Under the pieces are notes generated by a model, which saw only the letters and a program-made list of their open reading frames with translations, made no database searches and was not told the DNA's origin. Source: Bradyrhizobium sp. BRP22 (lineage in GTDB: Bacteria; Pseudomonadota; Alphaproteobacteria; Rhizobiales; Xanthobacteraceae). From it: a stretch of DNA of 58,594 nt. A program made the translations under genes and the position numbers. The stretch's first letter is position 1; every line of letters begins with the position of its first letter. Positions 1 to 9,943 of the stretch are shown in pieces. The DNA is taken from contig NZ_JADYVX010000045.1 in assembly GCF_020194175.1 (NCBI RefSeq), forward strand, positions 1 through 58,594. The letters run 5' to 3'.

Positions 1-429
1 CGCAGCGGACGCCAGGGCCGGCTTGCCGAGCATCTGACCCGGATGGACTTCATCGTTCTGGATGAACTCGGATATCTGCCCTTTGCCCAGTCCGGCGGCC
101 AGCTTCTGTTCCACCTCGTCAGCCGGCTCTACGAGCGCGCCTCCGTCATCGTCACCACCAATCTCGCCTTCGGCGAATGGCCGAGCGTGTTTGGCGACGC
201 CAAGATGACCACCCCGCTGCTCGACCGGTTGACCCACCACTGCGACATCGTCGAGACCGGCAACGACAGCTGGCGATTCAAAAGCCGAGACGACGATCAC
301 ATCACCCGCGCTCGTCTCGCCTCCGCTATCCCGACCAGCTCCGACGAGACGAGCGCTACCGCCAAACCCCGCCGCCCGAAGGGGTCAAAATTGGACGCCG
401 ATGAGGGGTCAAATTTGCAAGCCGATTGA
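1..429 (+). CDS. istB: IS21-family helper ATPase IstB, C-terminal part (5' partial)
   Basis: The frame is open from base 1, before the first ATG at 43, so the gene starts outside the window. The visible part has the Walker B-like stretch FIVLDELGYLPF, then the sensor-type TTNLAFGEWPSVF and the LLDRLTHHCDIV segment seen in IstB proteins. IstB is the ATP-dependent partner of the IstA transposase and helps choose the target. The C-terminal tail is rich in Lys, Pro and Arg, and its last codons read through the terminal repeats of the element. The IstA gene would lie upstream of the window. Confidence 0.85.
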   Translation, partial: RSGRQGRLAEHLTRMDFIVLDELGYLPFAQSGGQLLFHLVSRLYERASVIVTTNLAFGEWPSVFGDAKMTTPLLDRLTHHCDIVETGNDSWRFKSRDDDHITRARLASAIPTSSDETSATAKPRRPKGSKLDADEGSNLQAD

Positions 430-820
430 CATCCTTGAGAACGGAGTCGTTGACCGCGTCTAGAATCATTGTGCGGGCGTCGATCTTGCCATTTGCATGC
501 ACCCTGAACGACAGAAATTCCCTGACCGCCCTGTCCGGTCTCACCGTGAAATGGGTCGTTGCGAAGGCGATCGTTCCGTCGGGCTGGATCATGTATCCGT
601 CAAACCGCATGCTCGCCTTGATCGGAGGCCCCGCCCCGTTCGTGCCGTGAACTTGACAGGCTGAGAGGTCGACGAGCATGCGAAACTCCCTCCCTTCGGC
701 GATCGCCTCGCTCAGCGCCGCATAGTCGGCGTTTTTGGGTTCATCCGCGATCGCCCGGTGCATCCAGGGGCTCGACACGATCAGAGCGGCGGCAGCGGCG
801 GCGCGCAGATAGTTTGACAA
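356..820 (-). pseudogene. VirK-family secreted protein with 3' end replaced by the IS21 end
   Basis: The N-terminus (MSNYLRAAAAAALIVSS...AIADEP) reads as a signal peptide. The core has the VirK-type pattern of a small helix, MLVDLSACQ, an IQPDGTIAFATTHFTV strand pair and EFLSFRVHANG. Native sequence seems to stop near 432. The last 20-25 residues, ending in TPSGGGVWR, are antisense translation of the IS21 terminal repeats, and the stop codon lies inside the element. The family, named after an Agrobacterium vir-region gene, has no well-established function. The start overlaps the chorismate mutase reading frame by 40 bases. The gene is probably non-functional, or makes a protein with an altered tail. 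Confidence 0.6.
381..426 (+). repeat. Two spaced terminal repeats of the IS21-family end
   Basis: Copies at 381-402 and 405-426 share GGGGTCAAA followed by a GCCGAT block, with a 24-base period. Repeats of this kind inside IS21-family ends are transposase-binding sites (family knowledge). They overlap the last codons of istB. Confidence 0.65.
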
Positions 821-1200
821 ATGTGGCCCCAGGGATGGAGACTGCGGGGTCCCGTTGCGCTCAAGCAGGCATGTGGTGGCATTCGCCCCTGGCCGGCACC
901 TGATTCGAACTTCGCCGCCTCATGATTGGTGACGACTTCTCGCACCACCAGGGCATGCAGCTTCTGGGCAAAATCTGGATCAAGGCCGCTCTGTGAGGCA
1001 AGGCTACGCAGCCGTCTCAACTGCGCTACTTCACGCTTGGGATCTCGAGATGCCAATCCATGTCTGGCCTTGAGCTCTCCGATCGTATGAGTACAGCGAA
1101 AGCGCTCTGCGAGCAGATGCACCATCGCGGCATCCAGGTCGTCAACGCTCTGGCGCAGCTTCGCCAGGTCGCCCGCAAAGCCATGCTGATCATCCGTCAT
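781..1200 (-). CDS. Chorismate mutase, AroQ (type II) family
   Basis: Residues 10-95 match the all-helical AroQ fold: LRQSVDDLDAAMVHLLAERF, a helix with GELKARHGL, DPKREVAQLRRLRSLA, LDPDFAQKLHALVVREVV and then NHEAAKF. The family converts chorismate to prephenate; close relatives act as isochorismate-pyruvate lyases, and the sequence alone does not settle which. The protein should end near residue 100. The extra ~40 residues after FESGAG look unrelated and overlap the start of the VirK-like gene, so the 3' end may be altered. The start ATG overlaps the stop of the ligase remnant upstream (ATGA), which implies a shared transcript. Confidence 0.75.
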   Translation of the reverse strand: MTDDQHGFAGDLAKLRQSVDDLDAAMVHLLAERFRCTHTIGELKARHGLASRDPKREVAQLRRLRSLASQSGLDPDFAQKLHALVVREVVTNHEAAKFESGAGQGRMPPHACLSATGPRSLHPWGHICQTICAPPLPPL

Positions 1201-2607
1201 TGCGATTCTCTTTCGTCTAGATCCGCCAACCTGCGGCGCATGATCTTCCCGTTGGACGTTGTCGGAAGGTCGCGAACGAACTGTATGGCGCGTGGCACCT
1301 TGTAGGCGGCAAGCTCACGGCGGCAGAGCGCAATGATGCCGTCTGCATCCTCGGCCGCACCAGGCCTCAGCACCACATAAGCTTTTGCAATCTCACCTTT
1401 CAGCGGGTCCGGAACCCCACCGACCGCGACCAAGGCAACGCTCGGGTGGGCTACGACCACGCGCTCGATTTCCGCGGGGAAGACCTTGAAGCCACTGCTG
1501 TTGATCATGTCCTTCTTGCGATCGACGATGAAGATCGCGCCATCATCGTCCATGCTGGCGAGGTCGCCGGTGTGCAGCCAGCCGTCAGGCTCGATCGTTT
1601 CGCGGGTCGCTTGCGCATTGCCCCAATAGCCCTGCATGACGATCGGACCGCGCATCGTCAGCTCGCCGACCTCGCCGCGCGGCATGGTCTTCGCAGCGTC
1701 CTGTCCATCGGCGATGCGCGCCTCGCAATACGGCATCGCAATTCCGATGGAGCCTAGCTTCCGCTCGCCATAGAGAGGAAATGTGGTGCCGGCGCCAGCC
1801 AGTTCAGTCATTCCCCAGAGCTCGATCAGAGGACATCCGAAGCGTTCCTCCACCTCGCGCATCTTGGCAGCGGGCATCATTTGACCGCCGACAGTGCAAC
1901 GGGTCAGCGAGGATAGGTCGTGGTCCTCGAGGTCGGGCGAGGCCAGCATGTACATATACATGGTCGGCACGCCTTCGAACATCGTCGCCCTATGGTGCTC
2001 GATGCTCTCGAGAATCTTGGCCGCATCGAAGCGAGGGTGCATGATGAGCGTGCAACCACACAGCATTCCCGCCTGAAATACGACATTGCCGTAAACATGC
2101 GGACAGGGCAGCGCCGTGACAACAACATCGCGATCCGTTTTTAGGTGGGATCGACCTTGACTGGTTCGAAGCTGCGCAGCTCGGCGACAAGCGCGTCGAA
2201 GGGTATCATATCCTCCGAATCGTCCGAACCAAAGACCACGTTGATCAATCCGGAGACGCCTGCAGCAATGACCGGCGCGATCGTTTCACGAGTGCCGATC
2301 AGCACCTTAGCGGCGCAGTCCCGTGTGACATAGGCGACTTCGGGCGGCGTGAGCATCACGTTGATCGGATTGACAACCGCGCCTGCCTTGAGCGCACCTA
2401 GCTCACGATCCACTCCCATGAATTCGGGGCATAAAGGGTCACGCGATCGCCCGGCTCTACGCCAAGGTTTACAAGATTGTGAGCCAAGGTCCCCGAGAGC
2501 GCATCGAGTTCACGAAAGCTGAACTCGCGCCGATCCGTCACCAGGGCTGTGCGATCGCCGAACTTTTTTGCCGCCAAGCCAGGCAATTCTGCCAACGTCG
2601 TCGTCAT
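1197..2607 (-). pseudogene. AMP-dependent acyl-CoA/acid ligase, decayed in three frames
   Basis: Three fragments of one ligase follow each other: 2607-2398 (start to NSWEWIVS), 2419-2141 (ELGALKAGAVVNP to VKVDPT) and about 2140-1197 (LPCPHVYGN to the C-terminus). The first break is a small deletion that makes an early TAG near 2398. At the second, near 2141, the sequence jumps from the residues before the TSGTTG-type phosphate-binding loop to those after it, so roughly 70 residues with that essential loop are gone. The C-terminal part keeps ELWGMTELAG, the GWLHTGDLA motif and the late NGKIMRR lysine. The last fragment may still be translated but cannot be an active ligase. It overlaps ureG and the chorismate mutase gene by ATGA junctions. 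Confidence 0.8.
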
Positions 2608-3293
2608 TGATGGGCATCCACAGACAATGTCACGGCGGACAGCCCGCCCTTTTGCAGGATGAAGTCGGCGATCTCGTCGACACCCCGACCACTCTTCAGA
2701 TTGGAGAAGATGAACGGTCGCGCACCCCGCATCCGTCGTGCGTCTGTTTCCATGATCTCCAGATTCGCGCCCACCAAGGGAGCCAGATCAATCTTGTTGA
2801 TCACGAGCAGGTCGGATCGCATGATCCCCGGCCCTCCCTTGCGCGGGATCTTCTCTCCTGCGGCGACGTCGATCACGTAGACGGTCAGGTCAACAAGCTC
2901 CGGGCTGAAGGTGGCGGCGAGATTGTCACCGCCCGACTCGACGAAACAAAGCTCTGCGTCCGGAAACTTCAGGTTCATGTCATGGATCGCCGCCAGATTC
3001 ATCGAGGCGTCCTCCCGTATGGCCGTGTGCGGACAGCCACCCGTTTCCACCCCCATGATGCGCTCTGCCGTCAGTGCTTGCGCGCGGGTCAGAATGAGTT
3101 GATCCTCCTTGGTGTAGATGTCGTTGGTGATCACGTAGATCTCGTAGAAATCACGCAGATGCTTGCACAACGCCTCGACCAGCGCCGTCTTTCCAGAACC
3201 CACCGGACCGCCGATTCCTACGCGCAGCGGCCCGTTGGCTGCCGAAATGCCGGGCGTTCGGAGCCACCTGCTCTCGCGTTCAATCGTTTTCAT
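2604..3293 (-). CDS. ureG: Urease accessory GTPase UreG
   Basis: UreG is a SIMIBI-class GTPase. It forms a complex with UreF and UreD and powers nickel delivery to apo-urease. Visible features are the P-loop GIGGPVGSGKTALVEALCKH near residue 28, the metal-site CPHTAIREDASMN segment, FVESGGDNLAATFSPELVD, and the guanine-specificity NKIDLAPLV. The length of 229 is slightly above the usual 205-215 because of an N-terminal extension. The start overlaps the ureF stop by four bases. It follows ureF as in most urease operons. Confidence 0.96.
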   Translation of the reverse strand: MKTIERESRWLRTPGISAANGPLRVGIGGPVGSGKTALVEALCKHLRDFYEIYVITNDIYTKEDQLILTRAQALTAERIMGVETGGCPHTAIREDASMNLAAIHDMNLKFPDAELCFVESGGDNLAATFSPELVDLTVYVIDVAAGEKIPRKGGPGIMRSDLLVINKIDLAPLVGANLEIMETDARRMRGARPFIFSNLKSGRGVDEIADFILQKGGLSAVTLSVDAHQ

Positions 3294-3988
3294 GACCGAA
3301 ACAACCTCGTATACTGGAGCTCGTGCGCGATGGACGCGAGCTCAACCATCACGCCCGCCGAACCGAGATCGTCGACTGTCTCACGGCTTGCGATTTCACT
3401 GCGCGAGAGGATCGGCCGCTCGAGCGCCGCGATGGCAAGCTGACCATCGGTCTGACCGAGAGGCACCAATCGCACCCCCGCGCTCACCAGATTGGCGACG
3501 TAGCTGTGCAGGAACGCCGGCAGCGCGATTTCGACGGCAATCCGTTCGCGCGCCGCTCGCGCTCCGAGCAGGACGGCCAACACGGGCGGGCATTTCTGGT
3601 CGGAGAAAACGTCCAGAATTCGATCCGGCCACACGCTGCGAAGGGTCGTAAGGCACGCTGACGATTGTTGTGCGGATTCGAGCGCGAATTCGGACGTGCC
3701 GCGGGACGCAGCGGCGAGTTCTGCAAGCCGCGGAAGCTCTTCCTCGGCACTCTCGGCCACGCATCGATAGGCTTCTCTGAAGAAGATTGCTTCGTTTCGG
3801 CCGGAGCCATAACAAAGGTCGGCCTCGAGCCAATCGATCAGGCTGCGCCGATCGAAGACATAGCTGGCCTCCACGGCCCATTCCAGGCCGTGCGAATAGC
3901 TGTAGGCCCCGTTCGGGAACGACGGCGATAGCCAACTCTGCAGCCTTAGGAACGCCAACGTCATATGTCCATAACTCTCGTCTGTCAT
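3290..3988 (-). CDS. ureF: Urease accessory protein UreF
   Basis: UreF is an all-helical scaffold that joins UreD and UreG in the urease activation complex. The start at 3988 (MTDESYGHMTLAFLRLQSWL) gives 232 residues, the usual family size, and leaves a 23-base gap after ureC; an in-frame ATG further upstream at 4063 would run into ureC. The N-terminal SPSFPNGAYSYSHGLEWAV is the most conserved UreF signature. In other operons ureE lies between ureC and ureF, but here the two are adjacent. Confidence 0.93.
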   Translation of the reverse strand: MTDESYGHMTLAFLRLQSWLSPSFPNGAYSYSHGLEWAVEASYVFDRRSLIDWLEADLCYGSGRNEAIFFREAYRCVAESAEEELPRLAELAAASRGTSEFALESAQQSSACLTTLRSVWPDRILDVFSDQKCPPVLAVLLGARAARERIAVEIALPAFLHSYVANLVSAGVRLVPLGQTDGQLAIAALERPILSRSEIASRETVDDLGSAGVMVELASIAHELQYTRLFRS

Positions 3989-4011
3989 CGCACCACCATG
4001 CCGGCAACGCG

Positions 4012-5715
<1,704 letters not shown>

Positions 5716-5727
5716 GTCTTCCTCGTT

Positions 5728-6066
5728 TTATTTGTTGGACCCGGATGTATCGGTCCTTGTTTGCAGAGGTCCCATCACGCTGCCACTGAAGCCGTAGATG
5801 CGCCGCGCTCCGGCAAACGGAATCAATGGGACCTCGCGTGACTGACCCGGCTCAAACCGCACGGCCGTCCCGGCCGGGATATCGAGGCGGCATCCACGAG
5901 CGGCCGATCGATCGAACGCGAGTGCGGCGTTCACTTCGGCGAAGTGATAGTGGCTGCCCACCTGGACCGGCCGGTCCCCGGTGTTGGCTACGGCAATCGA
6001 TAGTCCGGTCCTATCCGCATTCAGGACGACGTCGCCGTCAGCCGGAATGACCTCCCCGGGGATCAT
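5728..6066 (-). CDS. ureB: Urease beta subunit UreB
   Basis: The small structural subunit packs against UreC. The start at 6066 gives MIPGEVIPADGDVVLN, the canonical N-terminus, and 112 residues. A longer frame from 6108 would only add a non-conserved Arg-rich leader. Conserved segments include VANTGDRPVQVGSHYHFAEVN and the RLDIPAGTAVRFEPG strand. Its ATG overlaps the stop of the permease gene upstream (ATGA). Confidence 0.97.
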   Translation of the reverse strand: MIPGEVIPADGDVVLNADRTGLSIAVANTGDRPVQVGSHYHFAEVNAALAFDRSAARGCRLDIPAGTAVRFEPGQSREVPLIPFAGARRIYGFSGSVMGPLQTRTDTSGSNK

Positions 6067-6641
6067 GCCACGCCTCCAAGCAGCAGCAGTCCGACAAGCC
6101 CGGCGCATACGCCCGCGGCGCGAAGGAAACTTCTTCGGGCCGCGTGTGCTCCCCAGAATCCGATGACCATACCGGTCAAGAGAAGAGCGGCGGTCGCCGT
6201 TGTGAAGCCGATCACGTAGGGGACAAGCATCGAGGCGGCTTCAGTTCCGTGTGCGTGACCGTGGAAGAACGCGAACAAGCCGACGGCTGCCGCACCCAGC
6301 ATAACGGGCATCCTGAATTCGAACGCAACGAACGCTCCGAGTGCCACCACCGAGAGGCTGATCGCCGCCTCCACAAAGCCCATCTGAAATCCTGCACTTG
6401 CCGCAGCGAAGCCGCCCAGCATCGCGATCAGAAAGGTCAGCGGCCACACGGCTCTCGCAGATCCACCCACGAGCGCGCTCCACGTTCCCACCAACGTGAT
6501 CGCAATCAGATGATCCGTGCCGCTGAACGGATGGACAAGACCGGCGTCGAACGAACTGCCCGTGCCCAGGACAGGATGAGCGAAAGCCGGCGAGGTAACC
6601 ACGCCCAACACGGCGACGCAAAACGGGACGATACGCATCAT
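6063..6641 (-). CDS. ureJ: HupE/UreJ-family nickel permease-like membrane protein
   Basis: A signal-like first segment ending in PAFAHPVLG is followed by about six hydrophobic helices. The family motifs HPFSGTDHLIAI and LFAFFHGHAHGTEA carry the histidines thought to bind metal. HupE/UreJ proteins bring nickel into the cell for hydrogenase or urease. The gene sits between ureA and ureB, six bases after ureA and overlapping ureB, so it is made together with the structural subunits. At 192 residues the protein has the usual size. Confidence 0.92.
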   Translation of the reverse strand: MMRIVPFCVAVLGVVTSPAFAHPVLGTGSSFDAGLVHPFSGTDHLIAITLVGTWSALVGGSARAVWPLTFLIAMLGGFAAASAGFQMGFVEAAISLSVVALGAFVAFEFRMPVMLGAAAVGLFAFFHGHAHGTEAASMLVPYVIGFTTATAALLLTGMVIGFWGAHAARRSFLRAAGVCAGLVGLLLLGGVA

Positions 6642-6647
6642 CAGCTC

Positions 6648-6950
6648 CTATCGGATCGGGTTGTGTACCGGAACAAGCTTGGTCCCGTCCGGAAACGTCG
6701 CCTCCACCTGGATCTCGCGGATCATTTCCGGGATGCCCTCCATGACCTGGTCGCGGCGCAGGAGCCGACCGCCTTCGGACATCAGGTCCGCGACCGACCG
6801 TCCGTCGCGAGCGCCTTCCATGATGGCATCCGAGATCAATGCGATGCTTTCGGGATAATTCAGCTTGACACCGCGCGCGAGCCGGCCACGCGCAACGATC
6901 GCAGCGAGGGCGATCATCAGCTTGTCTCGTTCCCGTGGCGTCAGATTCAA
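6648..6950 (-). CDS. ureA: Urease gamma subunit UreA
   Basis: The smallest structural subunit. I chose a TTG start at 6950. It gives (M)NLTPRERDKLMIALAA and exactly 100 residues, the family's normal length, and a GGGAG ribosome-binding site lies seven bases upstream. The ATG at 6989 adds 13 non-conserved residues and overlaps the end of ureD. Conserved elements include GVKLNYPESIALISDAIMEG and the AEGGRLLRR-like stretch near residue 60. A HEREDMITE-type region is replaced by PEMIREIQVEATFPDGTKLV, as is common in this subunit. Confidence 0.95.
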   Translation of the reverse strand: MNLTPRERDKLMIALAAIVARGRLARGVKLNYPESIALISDAIMEGARDGRSVADLMSEGGRLLRRDQVMEGIPEMIREIQVEATFPDGTKLVPVHNPIR

Positions 6951-6976
6951 GATGCGTCTCCCACTTCGCCGCGCTG

Positions 6977-7885
6977 CTAACAGGACCACATCTTCGGCAC
7001 TCCGAAGGGACCGGATCCGAGTTCATGGTTGAGTTGATCGAGGAAGCGGCGCAGGCCTCGTCTGAGGTCCACGCCGGCAATCGCCGCTACCCGGATCACG
7101 ATGACCGCGCCCACGATCGTGACGCCGCACGCGCATTCCAGGGAAGCACCGATCTCGCGCAATCTCTCGAGCCGGGTCTCAAGACCCGGACCGAAGTAGA
7201 TCATTGTCGCGATCGCCTTCCAGTTCGAGAGCAGGGCCGTCTTCCGAAGCTGCAGAAGCGCCTGATCTGACGCGAAGAAGCCATCCGCCCATACCAGACG
7301 GCCGTCGACCCTGACGCGCCAACTGTCTAGGATATGACCGGCAAGAACCTCCTCGCCACTCTCGATGCGGCCGAGAACCAGCCACTCGAGGGCAATCAAT
7401 TCGGTGCCCGAGCTCACATCGATCTCGGTCTGCCGCGCGATGCGTGCCTGGTTGAAGACGATCGTCTCCTGCGGAAGCCACGCAAGCCGAGCGCTTCCTT
7501 GAGCGCGCAAGCGGGTCAGGATTCGCGCAGACCGATCCAGCGCCCGATAGACCTTCTCCGCGGCCTGCGTGGTCACCGTGACCGACGCATTGCCTTGGGC
7601 GACCACCTCGATCCTGATCTCGTCGCCGCCTGCGACACCGCCCGAGGTGTTAATGAGGACGGCCTCCTTGCGCCCACGACCGTCGACACTCGGGAAGGCC
7701 ACGGCCATCGGAAAGTTCTGATAGACGTCAACGAGCTCCGTGCCGTTCGCGGCGCCGGAGAACACAACACGAGCTTTCCCGACAGCGCGCTGCAGGTCGA
7801 ACTTTTCCTTGGCGCGCCTTTCTCCCGGATGGTCGGGAAGAGCTGCGGATGTACCGCGAGAGCGCTCGTGAACTGCTTCAAACAT
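6977..7885 (-). CDS. ureD: Urease accessory protein UreD
   Basis: UreD (UreH) binds apo-urease directly and recruits UreF and UreG for nickel insertion. The gene is the first of the urease operon. Family hallmarks are LINTSGGVAGGDEIRIEV, TTQAAEKVYR, WLPQETIVFNQARIARQTE and ALEWLVLGR. The protein is 302 residues and the ureA start lies 26 bases after its stop. No strong ribosome-binding site is obvious at the ATG at 7885. A small hairpin lies about 30 bases upstream. Confidence 0.94.
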   Translation of the reverse strand: MFEAVHERSRGTSAALPDHPGERRAKEKFDLQRAVGKARVVFSGAANGTELVDVYQNFPMAVAFPSVDGRGRKEAVLINTSGGVAGGDEIRIEVVAQGNASVTVTTQAAEKVYRALDRSARILTRLRAQGSARLAWLPQETIVFNQARIARQTEIDVSSGTELIALEWLVLGRIESGEEVLAGHILDSWRVRVDGRLVWADGFFASDQALLQLRKTALLSNWKAIATMIYFGPGLETRLERLREIGASLECACGVTIVGAVIVIRVAAIAGVDLRRGLRRFLDQLNHELGSGPFGVPKMWSC

Positions 7886-7915
7886 CCGGTCGGGGCTCGT
7901 GATTGACCTTGTTCG

Positions 7916-7933
7916 TCTCGCTTATCGGCGAGA
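7916..7933 (-). other. Small inverted repeat upstream of ureD
   Basis: TCTCGC and GCGAGA are perfect 6-base arms around a 6-base loop, between the beta-propeller gene and ureD. No T-run follows on the minus strand, so a classical terminator is unlikely. It could form in the ureD leader. Function unknown. Confidence 0.3.
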
Positions 7934-7995
7934 GAGAGGCCGGGTGCGGAGCGGCAATGCGGACCACCCCCCGACCTTGTGTCGCGAAACCGGGA

Positions 7996-9270
7996 TCAGA
8001 ACCCCGCAAGTCCCTGGGGGCTGTTGTACGGGATCTTGACGCTGCCGATCTCCTTCAACGAGCCGTCCGGCTGGGTGCTGTAGCTGACCAGCTTCGAGGC
8101 GTTGCCGTAGATCTGGTAGAGATAGGCGCCGTCCGGCGTGATCCAGCTGTCGCTGGGACCGCTCGTCACGGTTCCGTTCAGTCCCCGCGCGGTCCCGTCG
8201 CCGGGGACCTTCGGACATGCCGGATCGCAGGCAACCTCGAGGCCGCTACCACTGATGTGATAGCTGCTTATGTTGCTGTAGCCGAAATTCGTCGCGTAGA
8301 TCGTGCGATCATCGGGAGCGATGGCCAGCCAGCACAGCTCGGTGGGCACACCTGCGCTGGTGTCGATCTTGACGAGCGGGCCAATCTTGATCGATCCGTT
8401 CTTCTCGATGGAGCAAATGGAGCAACCGTCGCCCACGGCATAGCCGATCACGAACATATTCGGGCGCTGGTGCAGGAAGGCGATGTAGAATGGAGAGCCG
8501 GCCTTCGCATCGTAGAACCTGGCCGTGCCGAGCGAGCCGTCCTTTTGCAGGGCGAACACGGCAAGGCCGTCTGGATCCGGCGCATTCGAAGCGATCGAGT
8601 GCAGCGCACCGCCGGCCCGCTGGACCCAGAGAATGGGTGAGCCGTCCGGATACAGGCCCGTCAGCGCAATCGGCTCATCGAAAGTGGTGCCGACGAGGAC
8701 CAACTCCTCGTTCGGCGAGACGACGACCATGGTGGAGACACGGTTTCGCTTGCTCGAGGTGTTGATCGTGTATCGTTCGGGCCGCGGCCTCAGCATGCCT
8801 TCGGCATCGACCGACATCAGCCGAAGGTGATCCGGCCCGAACGAGTGCAGCACAAACAGGGTGCGGGTCGACGGAGCGAAGGCTAGCGATTTGGCCGTGC
8901 CGCTCCTTCCCTCGACAGGGTTCCCGGTCGACTTCACGTCGAGCAGTGTGAGCCCGCCGTCACTCCCAAGGCGGAAGCTCGAAACCGAGTTGTCTCCACC
9001 ATTCGTGGCAAACAGAAAACGCCGATCGGACGTAATAATGACGCTTCCCGCGCCTTCAAAGGAGTTGGGCGCGCTGTCCTGGCCGCTAATCGGCTTGAAC
9101 TCGCCGGAGCCGGCGCCGCCCGTCTTGATCCGCGCGACCTCGACCAGCTTGCCATCTGCCTGGCGGTTGTAGTGGATGATGGCGTTCTCGATCTCGTTGG
9201 TCTGGATATAGAGATGGCCAGCCTGCCCTTTCGACATTCCCATCTCACTCGTCGTCGCCTCTTTAGCCAT
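7996..9270 (-). CDS. Lactonase-type beta-propeller protein
   Basis: The 424 residues consist of repeated blade-like units, each with a strand followed by phrases such as GHLYIQTNEIENAIIHYNR, SDRRFLFATNGGDNSVSSFR, PDDRTIYATNFGYSNISSYH and PDGAYLYQIYGNASKLVSY. This resembles the 6-phosphogluconolactonase/YVTN propeller families. No signal peptide is apparent, so it is probably cytoplasmic. A cluster of Cys occurs in GDGCSICSIEKNG and VACDPACPKV. It lies directly upstream of ureD on the same strand with a 110-base gap; a role in urease is not indicated. Substrate unknown. Confidence 0.8.
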   Translation of the reverse strand: MAKEATTSEMGMSKGQAGHLYIQTNEIENAIIHYNRQADGKLVEVARIKTGGAGSGEFKPISGQDSAPNSFEGAGSVIITSDRRFLFATNGGDNSVSSFRLGSDGGLTLLDVKSTGNPVEGRSGTAKSLAFAPSTRTLFVLHSFGPDHLRLMSVDAEGMLRPRPERYTINTSSKRNRVSTMVVVSPNEELVLVGTTFDEPIALTGLYPDGSPILWVQRAGGALHSIASNAPDPDGLAVFALQKDGSLGTARFYDAKAGSPFYIAFLHQRPNMFVIGYAVGDGCSICSIEKNGSIKIGPLVKIDTSAGVPTELCWLAIAPDDRTIYATNFGYSNISSYHISGSGLEVACDPACPKVPGDGTARGLNGTVTSGPSDSWITPDGAYLYQIYGNASKLVSYSTQPDGSLKEIGSVKIPYNSPQGLAGF

Positions 9271-9338
9271 CTCTCGCTCCTTTGATGATTGGCTTGGTTA
9301 AATCGAATGACTTTCGGTGACCCGGACCTGCAGCATGG

Positions 9339-9919
9339 CTATTGCTTCAACGGAGGGTATCCATCGACGTAAACCCAGTCGGACGCCCGCGCCGGCACGG
9401 GCACGCCTGGCATTGGGCCTTGAAATTCGTCGTCGTCGTTTTTGAGCGATCGCCCGCGTCGAACCAGGACCATCCCCAGCCGTCGCCCCACAGTGCGCTC
9501 TCCGGGTGACTATTCGCGGCATCCTTCACCATGACGAACCACCCTTTCAAACCATCGGCGCGGCTGACGGTGCCGGTCGTCATTTCAGAGGTTGCCGCCT
9601 TGAACACCTCCTTGACGAGCACTGCACCGTCCGGGAAGCGCTTGTCCCTCCGATAGGCGTCGATCACTCCCGGCGAGGCGTACACGACGTGAAGCTCCTT
9701 CGAGCCCTGACTGTCGTCTGCGGCAACCGCCCAGCTTCCGAGGATTTGATAGGTCGTACGATAATCATCGGGCACATGCTTATGCCCGTCGCGGTCGGCG
9801 ACACTCGCACCGGGCGAAACGCCATCCGCCGCGTTCGCCCGCGGCTGCGACTGCCTGATCACGGACGTGATCCCAAGGATCACGACGAGGGCGACACATG
9901 CGACTTTGGGGATCCTCAT
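9339..9919 (-). pseudogene. Cytochrome P460-family protein with frameshift at the haem-binding motif
   Basis: A signal anchor near residues 5-25 is followed by the P460 domain with PDDYRTTYQILGSW, FPDGAVLVKEVF and GWGWSWFDAGD. The frame reaches CQAC and then goes out of phase. Restoring one base at 9399-9400 (a CAC His codon reduced to CC) gives the expected CQACH followed by VPARASDWVYVDGYPPLKQ and a TAG at 9339-9341. As sequenced, the protein loses the axial His and ends in a wrong tail (stop near 9347). P460 proteins are c-type haem enzymes, some of which oxidise hydroxylamine. Either the gene is freshly inactivated or this is a sequencing error. Confidence 0.8.
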
Positions 9920-9943
9920 GCCGGTCTTCCACCGATTACGTGG

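Larger units (their letters stand above)
1..431 (+). mobile_element. IS21-family insertion sequence, istB-side end (cut by window edge)
   Basis: Only the right-hand part of the element is present. It contains the end of an IstB ATPase gene followed directly by two spaced copies of a GGGGTCAAA-type repeat and the terminal bases TTGACA at 426-431, as is usual for IS21-family ends, which carry several transposase-binding repeats and finish in CA. The other end and any target duplication are outside the window. The boundary at 431 is inferred, because the VirK-like reading frame becomes family-like just beyond it. Confidence 0.75.

Noticed and set aside
2568..3443. 291-residue plus-strand frame opposite ureG/ureF
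   Set aside because: Shadow frame with no motif; ureG and ureF are certain.
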